NCBI GenBank assembly: GCA_008508345.1
Contig: QNGE01000758.1
Location: forward strand, 121,315-185,314
Length of the DNA: 64,000 nucleotides
DNA from: Paragonimus westermani
Taxonomy: Eukaryota > Platyhelminthes > Trematoda > Plagiorchiida > Troglotrematidae
Direction of reading: 5' to 3'
How positions within the stretch are numbered: the first letter of the stretch is position 1; every line of letters starts with the position of its first letter. Under the pieces are notes generated by a model. It was not told the origin of the DNA. It saw nothing but the letters and a program-made list of their open reading frames with translations, and did not search any database. Both the position numbers and the translations under genes were made by a program. Shown here in pieces: positions 9,301 to 20,637 of this stretch.

Positions 9301-11187
9301 CATTTTGCCCAGGGATACGGCTGAACGTTGGGAATAGTTGATTTGGGGTTTTCTTTTAATGATATTTACCCCCGGTGTGCTCATTTGGCTTACGCTCTGT
9401 TTTCTCAACTACACTCCGCTCAGAAGTGGCAGGGTATTTGTGGGTAGAAGGTGGACATAATTTTCAGTTATTCGAAGTTTTGCCATTCTCAGTGACTTTT
9501 CAGGCGTAGCCTTCTGAAGCGTAGATCTTTTCATGTTGACTCTTATTGGTCGTTATGGAGCCAAATTCTTATCTCCATTGTTCCACAATGTTCATTACTG
9601 CTGATCCCCCTTAATTGAAGCAGGATTATCTGTTGGATGGTGTTATTAGGTAACTATTGTGGCAGTGATAATTTTCTCCTGATTAAGGAACTTTGTGTTC
9701 TGGATTATACTGATTATATTGCTTCAGTCCGTGGTGATTCATGTGGCTTAAAAACGCTCTAAACATTCTGGTCTCGTCAGCTCCTCGTAATGGGCTGTTT
9801 TACTTCTCAAGTATTTAAAACACTGTTTCATGGACAAGGGCTTATGCGTGCACCTACCTCTACTGGTGGCTTGCTAAAGCTGCTAAATAGATTTGTCTGC
9901 TAGGATAATTGTAGAAGTGGTCGTAGTCCTATGCAAATACTGTCAGTGCTCACATTTCGAATTATAGGTTTGCGCCTTCAACTGAAGAGCAAGTGTGTTC
10001 CACATTCACACACTCCCTCTTTCTATGTGATTACGAGATCTAATGTGTTCGAACGAAAGGTGTTGGTCTTTCATAATCCCTGCCTGGGCACTGCTGCCCA
10101 TTTACGGTAGAATCCACTCGTGAAAAAGGAGACTGTCGTACAGCGGATATTCAGAGCGTCTCTACCGTGAAACATGATCGCTTATCCTTGATTTTTTTTA
10201 TAGCTCGAATGCTTGCTTCATGTGGCGTTCTATCACTTAGCTCGTAGAACCTTATTGGCGAAACCTTGGAAGCGACAGCGTAGTAACTAGGCCCAAACTT
10301 GGCATTGAAGTCTCAGACGACTGACATCGTGATTTGTCTCTTTCAAATTTGCGGTTGGGGTTCGCGGGATGCGCAACGCTCAGAATTGCAAACATCGCCA
10401 GATCTCACACTAAATCTTGATTAGTCTGACCTGTAAGAAAATTTTTATTGAAGTTGCTCGTTTAGCTGTTCCTCTCTGCACTAGTGTTACTGTTGTGGTT
10501 TTTATCCGGATGTGGGCCCAGAAAGCCTAGTGACATCACTGTCAAATCGCAGTTGCATCTCGTGTCGCCCTGTCTACGATTTTGAGCGTTGCTTCCTAGT
10601 TGCGAACGACTGGTATCCGGTTACCTTAGAGCTGGTCTACATGGCGCAGACTATAATATCAGTTTAGCCTGTGTTGTGCCACTGAAACAGTACCAGCCGT
10701 TCCCTTTGGGGTGAGGCTTGAAATGTTTCAGTGTGCAATTTTGACAGCAGATCACAAATCTCGATCATCCTACCCATTGTAGACAGTTATCTAAATAGAT
10801 TTAGCCACTTGCTGACCACATTACATGGAGCTGAAGCAGACCAAGGAGCAACAATTATCGATTTCTTTCCCAGCCACCTTCCAGATGTAGATCTCCTCAA
10901 TCTTCGCTCGTACAACAAACTTTTGTGGGTGTGCCTGATAGTCACACCGCTCTTGCTTCGTTATCCCACAATTTATTTCTACCGGTGACGCGATCGTGGC
11001 TCCCAGCCCAGCTACCGCCATTATTCCTGTCTACAGTATCCAGCTCATGTGTAACTGCACTTTATTTGACAACGAGCAACTTGTGGTGTAAAGGCTAAAA
11101 GCTTAATTCATGCCTCTTTCTGAAGGATGATACATCCACCCATGCCATGCGCCACTTGTCGGTTATGCATCATTGTACGCCAATTAC
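9301..11187. other. Intron sequence, no gene recognised
   Basis: No exon, RNA gene or transposon domain can be supported. The longest frame (10731-10988, 85 codons) and its antisense partner match nothing I know. The AT-richness and stop density suit non-coding intron DNA. Confidence 0.5.
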
Positions 11188-11652
11188 GTAATAAGGCGAG
11201 TGCACAATGGAGCATCACACAGAGATGATGAAGTCCGTAATTTTCGTGGTTATCACCCACCCAGCGGATGCGAGCTACGCGGTGGATCTGACGAATGCAT
11301 TTAAAATCGTGTACAGAGATCCCAGTAGTCTGGTTGACAACAGTCCATGCTATAGTCTCTCAGTGAGTGAGACGATTTCTCAGTTCAAAGCTGTATGTAT
11401 CAGAGACTATTGTTAATCCCTTTACGGTCTTGTGCTCAAGGAACATTTCAACTTGGTCTCCTACCAACAACTTCCGAACGCCACGAATCAGTGGTTGTCA
11501 TTCTCTGGGTCGTAATCAAACGTGAGCCTTTTTAGCTCTCCAGAGATCAACACTAAGACAATGAATAAACCTGATCCTTAGCATACTCCGCTTTGATGAT
11601 GTTGGCTTCCGTCATCATCATCAACATTATCATAATCGTAGCCAGCAATATA

Positions 11653-12267
11653 TCAATGGTCCCAACTGATGCTTAACTGCCACACAATCAGTCTTGCGAC
11701 AGTTTTGCACTTTGAAGTTGCGGAGCGTATTCCGAAGGATTTAGCTGAACGCGAAATAACGTCTAGCGTTGTTTGTGCTGCTTGAAAGTTGTCAAACAGC
11801 AACACCTTGTGGTCAGCATAATCAAGATCAGTCAGTCTTCCACTAGGTAGAAGATCCACGCCGGCATCTTGTGAGTGCCGGAGATAATCCTCCATTATTT
11901 CGTATATGACGGAATTGAACAAAAATGGTGAATGAGGACAGCCTTGACGCACGCCGCTCCTGGTGGTAAAACTGTCAGACAGTTCACCGTAAACCCTAAC
12001 CGCAGCTGAAGTATAGGGATAAAACACCGACAGTATGTTCACACACTTGTTCGATACATCCCTGCGTTTGAGCGACTCTAGAAGTGTAGATTGGTCCACC
12101 GAGCCGAACGCACCCATATAGTCGAGAAATACAACTGTTAGCCGGCGGTACACATGACGTTGTTCCAGAATTTGAGGAAGAGTGAGAATTTGATCGACAC
12201 GTCTTCGGCCAAGACAGAACCCTACCTTCTCTTCATTAATGTTTGCCTCCCGAGATGCAGTGAGCCG
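11653..12267 (-). pseudogene. LINE reverse transcriptase fragment, copy B
   Basis: Identical in protein to the fragment at 466-1080: motif A VFLDYMGAFGSVD, motif B SGVRQGCPHSPF, motif C LDYADHKV with the second catalytic Asp replaced by His. It lies antisense inside the NOVA intron. Confidence 0.9.
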
Positions 12268-12936
12268 ACGAACTACATGAATATCAGAACCGTAGTAATG
12301 ACTGGGGTCATACTAATTCCCCTATGGTTTTCGCAAGCGTCTCTGACAACTTTCTTGAATATAGGAACTATTATTGAGTGACTCAAACGCTGGGGGATGG
12401 TCTGCGTCGTCCACACAAGTTGAAACAACTGAGTCAGAGCCTGTACTGACGCCTTCCCACCTATTTGAAAAGTGCCGGCACGAGATCATCTGGACCAACA
12501 GCCTTGTTATGTTTGAGAGCCGAGATGCAATTGCGAACTGGGGCTCAGTCTCAGTGGGTGGTTCCATGTCTGCCGACCAGGGTTTGTGGCGGCAACACAG
12601 TCGATGCAGCAGGCCAGCTAAATTGACCCTCAGTGTTCTGCCTAGCGCTCTAACCTTTTGGACTTATTATAGACGAGTGTGCCATCTGCTTCGCTGATGG
12701 CTTCAATGATAGATGGTTGCCTTTGATCAGTGACACGGATCAGCCTAAAGGGTTTGTCGATGCTCCCTGAAGCAAAAGTGGTTTCCATTTCCTTAACCTT
12801 CTCTATAAACCATGCCTCAGGATCAGCCTTTAGGCTACATTTCAGCTTCCCACGGATATCTCTTCTAGACTTGTTTTATGAACTGCCATGAGGAATGTTC
12901 CATCTGGTTTCCAACAACTCCAGCGATTTCTCCGAG

Positions 12937-13918
12937 ATTTAGTATCTCCTCAACCCGTGTACCTCGATGCCGCATGCTACAGTACCTGCTTCCCAAATGG
13001 TCTGTGAAATGTGAGTCCGGCAGTTATTAGGATCTTCAGAGTAAGAACTACCAGGGCAGCTTTCCAAGTTGGTTCGGCACGTATACTTTGCCAATGGTGT
13101 GGCCAGTTTCTCAGCAGCCAGTCGTTGCTGTCGGTGGGGTCGTTGCGCAACCAAAATAAGAACGAAACTACAACGTAGCAACGTATGATCTGAATCCAAG
13201 TATGTGCTCCAATAAGAACGACCGTCTTGAATGGAACCCCGTCACTTATAATTAACGCCTATGTGGTCGACCTAGGCATTCATATCTCCGGCCAGAGTGA
13301 CTATCTCAGAGCCATGTGCTGGCCGGAGGAGAGCGGCCAGATCCGAGTAGAAGGCGTTCCTGACGCCGGCGTCACTACAGTCAGTTGGAGCGTGAGCAGA
13401 CACAATGCAAAGATTTCTGAGAGTTTTGTGCCCAGAGCTGTTCTCAACAGAACCTGCCAAGCGGGCAGCAAAAAGTCTACTGTTAACAGGTATCCAATCT
13501 ACTAATGGGGCTGCGGCCGTCGTACTGAGGACTATGCCTACCCTAGCCCGATCGGCAACGGTGGCCGTGTATTCACCCGGAGTGTATAACCATTATCGGG
13601 TAGACAGTGTGGGTGCTGTTAGTTCCATACGTTGACTACTGTCCTGGATTCTAGTCTCCGAAATGGAGTACTCAACCAGTTTAACATTCGTGCGAGAGAG
13701 GCCTGTTGACCTATCTGTTTTTGTATGCGAACGTTGAATGTACCCCTGTTAATTCGCATTCTAGGTCCAAACAAGGGTTGAGAGAGGTCTGAAGCTGAAT
13801 TGTAAGAGATGGGACTTAACGGCTCAGTATCACTATGATTAGTTATATCTGTTGTGGGACCTGTAGAGTAGTCAGCAGAAATGGGTTTGGGAGGAGCCTG
13901 AGGACTAAGTTTGCTCAA
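12937..13918 (-). pseudogene. LINE endonuclease relic, copy B
   Basis: Same three broken pieces as in copy A (RGTFNVR; APTDCSD to GDMNA; VDHI to SDHTLL), with the same stop and internal deletion. No difference from copy A was seen in this part. Confidence 0.85.
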
Positions 13919-14427
13919 ACAGTGTGGGTGGGGTCAGTAGTAACATATTTTCGTGTATGCACCCTGTTGTGTGCAGCAGATGGGGCGACCCCGGTTTGTA
14001 CTGCGAGACGGCCGATGCAGTATGGAATTGTTGGTGTTGTGATTATTCATGGTTGTATGTGGGCTGGGACATTGCCAGGAAGCCCAGACCTAGACAGGAG
14101 AACGATTAAGGTTCTGAACCGAAGCCTTTGGCTCAGAAGCCTGTATCGCAAGGTGGTGAGTGGTGTGGCAGTGTGCCAGAACTGGTACTTTTTCAGGGAA
14201 AAGATATCAGCCTTTCTCCAACCCCCAACCTGGAGGCCTGAGAGACTATGGTTTGTCAGACCTCTACCTGTTGGTCTGCCTGGCATGGGTGACTCTGTCG
14301 GTGTGGCCGCCATACTGTCCAGTTTAGCCCAACGGGCCATCGGGATGCGCAAGCCGTCACATCGCGCGCAGTTCCATTGTGGTTGTGACGATGAGTAGAC
14401 TGTCGGTGTCCCGCTTGGTGCTGTGCT

Positions 14428-16576
14428 GTGTTTTCTTACCTCAACAGTGATCTCGAGAAAATCGAGTAAACCGCTTCCCTTTCCTAATCGAAATGACAAA
14501 GTGAGATTCGTATGGGAATATTCCGGTGTATTGAAAATCGCCTCCACTCGGTTTCCATTTTGAGTGCAAGTCGTTATTCCATTCACACATATGGTCGATT
14601 TGGGATGTATCCTGTGTATACATTGAGTTATTACGCTATCGTAGAAGTCTCAGTCACAGCTGGGTGTTTTCCGTATACGCCGTTCTAAAAATACTATGCC
14701 ACCTTTGTAGTGTGGTGGTGACGGGGATCACAGTTATACTACTTACACCACCACCATTCAGAAGTATAGCAGGATCATGGATTTTGACATCGAAATAGCC
14801 GCGGGAAGAATACAGGAAAATGCATTGTAGTGTAGCATCACATGAAAGGATCATTTGTACACAAATGAAGTGAGCATTGACACCCATGGCAACTGTGACG
14901 TTCTGTGGCCAGTGTCGTGCGCAGGTGAGCGTTTTTGTTTGTAATCATGTTGAAGCGCATATCCCGTGTATTGATTTTCCGAATAATCAACTCTTGCGTC
15001 ATCCGCGTTCTTGGCTCACAACAGTCGTTTCTAATATTACTAGAAGCCCCATGACCTCGATTGGGACATACAGCTTCTCGTGGGTTAATACAATCCGTCT
15101 CTCAATGATACTTTTGTCACCGACCGACTTTTACACTAGGGGACAAACTACTTTATAGGCTTGTTCTTTTTCCAGCACCTCAATTTTCGAAGCTGCTTTT
15201 TGGTCGAATTTTGAGACCGCTGCACACACCAGTTTGTGATAAAGCAAACTTGGATTGACAGGGATTAATCGTACAGGTGTTTGTGGTTTGTGTGTCTGGT
15301 GAACCATACTGCTATGGGGCCAACTTACCGTTAGGCTTCAAAACGTTGTACGACGCTCCCTATACACAATGATGGAACATGAACACCAGTCGCTCTGTAG
15401 AGCGAGCACTGCCTGTACTGATATCCTTGCTGTGCGCGTCTATACCGGTTACGTTATACTATAAACGGACAAATGCGCCATAGAGCAACGTCATGATTTC
15501 TGTTGGTTGCCTAGCACTCGAGTAACAGGAGACTGTTTACTCCTAGAACAGCCAGAAGTTATGTTCCGGCTGCCGGTCCCTCTCAGCTGCCGATTTTAAT
15601 AATTTTTGGTGAAACTTTGTATGTATGTTACTTCCTGACATGAACGTCATCAGTAAATCTGTTGTTATAATCTATGAAACCCGCTATTCCCCAGTTAAAT
15701 ATGTTTTATTGAGAAAAATTGTATGCACATGCATTTGTAGTGAAAAGCACTGTACCGTATCTCCTCTCGAAGTAATCAGGTAACCTGATGTACTGTAATT
15801 AACCTTCCAGATATGATAGTTTGATCTTACCTGGTGTTGAATCATTGTCTAAGTAGTCATAAAAATGTGAACCGGAATTAAAATCCCTTTTGTGTTAAGA
15901 ATATGCACTACTGTCAAGTTCTAGTGACAGCGAAACTCTAGTCCTATGTCCTTAAAAAACTTACTCAGAGGTCCGTCTGAGCGCAAAAACTGCGAGCAAA
16001 TGTAAGTGGTGTTAGATATATGCCAACCAGCTCCATGACCACTTATTAGAAAGCAAGCCAAGTCGTATTATTGTAACACAACCAGAAGAGCAGAGATTAT
16101 GGCTGAAGATGTATTACGCAACACGCGGTGATACCAGAATATCAAAACGGATAAGGCTACAAAAGTATAAAGGAGTTACGTTTGAATACAAGTGTCTTCC
16201 TTGTTTGTCTGACTGTCTGTTGGTTCGAGATCCCCGTGCACAGCGTTGACGTAGTGGTCTTGAAAGTGAACCAAACAACCGTGTAAGGATTACCACTTCA
16301 AATTCGATCCGTGCGCGGTAACTAGTTTCGGTCGCGCGTTATACTATGCTTAGTTCAGACATTTGATGTACGTTTGGCTGTCCCAATTTGATCTTGTTAC
16401 ACTTCCACCGTACACTTCTGAGCGTCGACCTCCTTCCCTGATGTATTCATGAAGTAAATTTCATTGTGTACGCTAACCTGACAAATATTGCTTAGTTGGA
16501 TTGTAAATTCTTTCCTTCCAGTTTTTAGGCATGGTGTTTACTTTCGTTGTGCCGTGTTGATGTGAGGTTGAGGCAG
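14428..16576. other. Remainder of copy B, with the coding-like repeat
   Basis: Counterpart of 3241-5389. It includes the second exact copy of the unassigned coding-like repeat (14877-15047). Nothing else here supports a gene. Confidence 0.5.
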
Positions 16577-16870
16577 TGATGAGGCTAAGGAGAATATCCT
16601 CCACAGTGGTGCTTTCCATGCGTTCTATGTGCTGTCTAATGTCGCCGTCGGTCAGCGGTCGTACTTCCCGAAATGCTGCCCCCATTTCTCCGGGTGTCGT
16701 TGGGTTGTCAATATTATCGTACACATTGCATTTCGATAGCCCTCCACGCTTTTTCTAAATGTGAACCTGTGATATATTATGAACACGGGTAACGACTGGG
16801 GGTCATGTATAAATGTTCTTTGGTTTCGGTCGCCGTAACAGACTAATCCGAAACGAGTGCCACCCGCCAA
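16577..16870 (-). pseudogene. Unidentified coding-like relic at the duplication edge
   Basis: Two overlapping minus frames look continuous if one indel is allowed near 16720: an upstream piece with AGGTRFGLVCYGDRNQRTF and FRKSVEGYRNAM, then NIDNPTTPGEMG and LTDGDIRQHIERMES. Composition and low stop density look protein-like, but I recognise no family. The reading runs into the duplicated block at 16576, so the breakpoint truncates it. It could be part of an unrecognised transposon or a captured exon. Confidence 0.3.
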
Positions 16871-18499
16871 CCCTGTGGGTAGGTGTTTATCTGCCAGTTA
16901 ATTTCTGAGCCTGCGGAGTTAAGTATCATGCAGATTCCTAAGAAGAAGTTGTTCCTTGACCAGCCTTTGTTATTGCTAGTTACTAGTATAACTCTGGCGT
17001 TCAACTATAGTATCACACCCAGTGATTCGTTCACGCCGTGCTAATTTCATCCGTGAACTCGCTACCTCAACTTAGTATGGTAAGCAACCATTAGAGCTTA
17101 CGTTGACAGAATACGATGCTTTGGTCGATTTCTGTACTGTACTTCTCTGTCTGTACAGGCGTTCATTACGCGACCCTAGATACAACTGACCTGCTTTCTA
17201 CGTTCACGCTGTACTTCACCTTATCGAATGCACCCTCATATGACTTTGGTGGGACGATTTTCTTGAGTACGTGCACTGTACCAGCATTTTTCGCATCATC
17301 AAGTTAGCATTACTAGCCGTAAGGTCAGTACAGGCTGCTTATCTTTGTCGGGTCACGTTTACTCTCATGTGCAGCTGAAAATGCCGAACGACCACGTCTG
17401 CATTAGTGCTCTTCAGCTAAAACCCGTTCGATCGTGACTACTTGTTTGTCAAGCACAGACAGAAGCAAGTAATGACTTCTTGTGATTTCAATGTTATCCT
17501 TATTATTGCTACTATACATATGTCTGTTGTCAGATTCAGTGCCAACTGAAGACCATGAATAAAAGCTGGCTAAAAAAACTAGTAAGCGGAAACTTAAGAC
17601 GTATAATAAAGCACAAGACAGTATCGAAGAAAGCAATGTTTTTTTATTGGTTTTGTATCATGTGGAGTTTGGATTCCGCTATTTGCTTCTGTATGAAAAG
17701 ATGGTATATGACAGTCGTTAAAGAGAAGCACGATGGCATACGTGAAAGCGTTCTTGTCGCTGGCCTCGACTTGTAGTCGCATCTCCTGAAGTCTCTAGCC
17801 AGCGGCGCCCAGTATTTTTTGGATCCCGGCTGAGAAACCGGGTAGAGCCAATAAAGACCAAACGTGACCCTACTTTCTTCACAGTTCTACGTCACATGAG
17901 GGACCACCCATCCTGCTGTTTTCTTCCACTCACTCAAAGGTACAAACAAGACGCGATGTGCAGGCCGTACACGTAAGCTGTATCCGAGCCAACATAACCG
18001 AAGTTGAACCCTACTTAAAACTAATCGTGTCTGTCATTCAAACGGACTCTTCAGCCAGTCCCGTTCGAACGTAAAATGGTCAAAATCACCTGCTACGTAT
18101 CAATAATCACAACTTGATGACATGCTCTAATCGTGAAGTCATCGTTTAGAGTGACGGGCCATGCGATCGGACAACTTGTGCGTTATTCACGAGCGAACGC
18201 AACTGAATGTTCTCATATAAACCAATCGAGCCTAGTCAGTGGTTAACGCCGTGATAGTCAACGTGATTACCTTCTGAAAGCTTTACCGGCGTTCAATCCT
18301 GGTGGTGGTACTACGAACGAACTATAACACGTGCGAAACTCGAGTCTAACTGTTCTTTTCGAAGGAGACTGACCGAACTGCGAAAACTGTGGTAAACTGT
18401 TAGCCCTCTTCGACTTATGGCGACGAAAATCTATCGGTAGCGAGGTGAAACTACTTTGTGTGAGCGAAAGGGTTTTTCTTTCCAAAAACCACCGTCATT
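16871..18499. other. Intron sequence, no gene recognised
   Basis: Short frames on both strands only. The lower part may contain the worn C-terminal end of the minus-strand LINE at 18500-19722, but the expected GHV block was not found. Confidence 0.4.
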
Positions 18500-19722
18500 G
18501 GTACTGTTATACATGGGCAATGCTCCGCCTGCAGTTTTTCTCAGAAACAAGTTGCGTACAAACACCGTTGATGCGGGATGTCCAGACTTGGAAACCGTAG
18601 AACAGTACCGTATGCATAGTCAAGTTATGCAGCCTGTTGTTCAATGAGGAATGGATGCCACGTTGACGCCACAAATGCTTCAGAACAGCAAAAGATAGCC
18701 CAGGTTTAGTTGTAAGTGGGAAGTCTATTCTCTCTCACCACCTCCAATTGTGATGAAACTCCCAAGGTTAACAAACTTTCTTCCAAACCCGGACTGTCGT
18801 CACTCAAAATGAATGTAAACGTTAAGCCTCACCAGTCTTAAAGGAGAACTTCCACTTAGGTGCCTTAGTTTCCCTGTGGTGTAACGCTTTTTTTGGTTGC
18901 CTGTACATTACCATTAAGCAGTCAAGCACCATCGGCATGATCTAGGTCAACAGTTCTGTTACTTGTGGGAACTCCCTTATCGTCATTTGTGAGGCCGTCT
19001 GGAGCCCTGCGCAGAACAGTTGAAGGGAGGGGGAAATATAGAACAGCCTTGGTGCACCTCACTGGAGATGGCGAATGGTGGCAGTTGTGTGCCATGCACC
19101 CTCATTTCATCTGAAGTCTGATCGTATACTACTGCTCTTAAAAGAGTTCCATAGTCTTCAGATACCCGATTCCTCAGCAAGTGAATCCAGAGAACAGCTT
19201 AGCACGCTGACACCCGGTTACGCTACTCATGTTTGCCAGCAGGCGTGATATTGTCATGATAGCCGTTAAAAGATGGAGATTTCATCAGTGTTTCCAGGAC
19301 TCGCGCAAAACCTAACTTGCTCTTTACCCCATACGAATAATTTACCAAGTAGAGCAGGCACCAACAACAAGGCAGAAATGAAGTTAGTCCCTCTGTAGTT
19401 GGTCGACTTCTCCTACAGATAAGAACAACTGCTGATTCTCCACACGACATGGAAATCCTCTCAGTGCTTTGAGCCTCGGAGATCAAAGTGAGAAATTTTC
19501 CAACGAAAACGTATCTACTATCCTTAAAATGGACTGGGAGTAAATCGTTTGTAACTGGTCCCTTATGGTGCTGAAAGCTAGGAATTCCTTCCGAATCACC
19601 AATTCTGAAAGATTGTGAGCGTATATCACGGAACACACTCGAACCCACTTGACGAAACAGTTGGAGTGAAAGTTAGGTTCAGTTGCAACCGAAATCGCTC
19701 CGTTCAGCGTTGCAGACACCAC
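18500..19722 (-). mobile_element. APE-type LINE relic, RT and thumb region
   Basis: Minus-strand pieces in order: LLPVHFKDSRYVFV (N-terminal RT, about 19560), EVHQGCSIFPPPFN (motif B, 19063-19019), VDLDHADGAWLL (motif C in a shifted frame, about 18950-18928, second Asp lost), KFVNLGSFITIGGG (about 18780), LWRQRGIHSSLNNRL (about 18675) and VLFYGFQVWTSRI (about 18610). These match the order of RT palm, connection and thumb in the other LINEs here. At least two frame changes and several stops are present. Neither the endonuclease nor the final GHV block was identified. It lies antisense in the NOVA intron. Confidence 0.78.
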
Positions 19723-20056
19723 GTTAGGTACTAAGCATTCTGCTTCACAAGTTACATCAACACCGTGCCGTCTGGCATCGTTTATCTGTGTACGATAGGA
19801 TAGCCCCTCGGAGTTTCCGTGTTGCGACGAATTCAGTCTCCGTTATACGTCCGGACCACCAGGTTTCACAATCCCTTGGTAAACTTTCATGTGAAGTTGA
19901 GCTTCGTATTGCTCGTTGTTGGACAGTACTGATCGACGTACATCAAAGATTTCGAAAGAATACGCTGGAACTCAGTGGTTTACAGTTTGATTAATCAACC
20001 CACAACAATCGAGATTAGCTGTGGACGGGCTCATTGCTGATCCAAGCTAAGTTGTT

Positions 20057-20123
20057 TCAACATTATCCTCTTCATAGGCAGCAACACATCAGTGGTTCTT
20101 ACTGATGCTTAACTGCCACACAA
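20057..20123 (-). repeat. 67-bp LINE tail fragment
   Basis: Matches 434-500 (and 11621-11687) without gaps over 67 bases, including the string ACTGATGCTTAACTGCCACA (20101-20120). In the duplicated block the same segment is the end of a minus-strand LINE. Here it stands alone, upstream of another LINE relic in that strand's sense. Confidence 0.8.
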
Positions 20124-20637
20124 CTATGATGAAGAAAGCAAACCCTGTACAGGAAGACAGATGAAAAAAGGAGAGGGGACCCAACCACTAAAAGAAATAG
20201 TTATGTCCACATTCGAACATTCAGCATCAAAGTGCTTACACCTTGCAAACAAACAACGAGCTGTAAGTGAAAGTGAGGCGTCACCAGCGTAATTTCGACA
20301 AAAGACCAGCGAATCTGTTTATCATCTCAATATATCTGTCATTCCTGTTCGTTGAATTCACCTAATCCGTATGCCCGTTCATAGTACTTTTCGAGTACCC
20401 ACTGGTCTATAACGTTGTGCTATTTCCTGAGATCTCACCACCACAGGTTGCTAGTTTAACACTGACTGAATTCTACTCCTTTCTATGCGTGTACTACTTT
20501 TAAGCATGCTGTTAATAAGGCATCCTCCGCGAAAAGTGACCTACAGTTACATCTTTTTTCCGATACGGTTTGAAAACAAATTATGTTAGACTACAATAGT
20601 CGTGCACTCATCGCGCCTTCCTACTTGATCATTGTAG
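20124..20637 (+). other. End of the 14.3-kb intron
   Basis: No coding is supported. The last 12 bases (tgatcattgtag) are the acceptor. A frame opens at 20583, but its Met lies in the intron and should not be taken as a start. Confidence 0.6.

Larger units (their letters stand above)
11621..14427 (-). mobile_element. APE-type (RTE-like) LINE relic, in copy B
   Basis: Exact counterpart of the LINE at 434-3240, shifted by 11187, with the same stops, the same internal endonuclease deletion and the same RT truncation. Shared lesions show that the element was already dead before the block was duplicated. The two substitutions noticed between copies (14241 and 14248) fall in its 5-prime segment. 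Confidence 0.88.
11188..16576. repeat. Large near-identical duplication, copy B
   Basis: Second copy of the 5.39-kb block at 1-5389, lying wholly inside the 14.3-kb intron between the KH2 exon and the large NOVA exon. Its first base corresponds to the first base of the window, so the true duplication may extend left of copy A; the bases before 11188 cannot be compared. After 16576 the sequence differs completely from that after 5389. It therefore is not a simple tandem repeat of an 11.2-kb unit, which would have duplicated the KH2 exon as well. Confidence 0.95.
6295..20637 (+). other. 14.3-kb phase-1 intron of the NOVA-like gene
   Basis: Begins GTGGGT and ends ATTGTAG. Joining the flanking exons rebuilds VTVAG-ELSQTYEAV, which matches how NOVA KH2 runs into its conserved helix, and this is the main evidence that both exons belong to one gene. 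The intron contains a + strand LINE relic (6520-9300), the second copy of the 5.39-kb duplication (11188-16576) and a minus-strand LINE relic (18500-19722). Confidence 0.82.

Noticed and set aside
19223..19648. 141-codon minus frame as a possible host gene
   Set aside because: Its N-terminal and middle parts align with the N-terminal RT region of the LINE that continues at 19180-18500.
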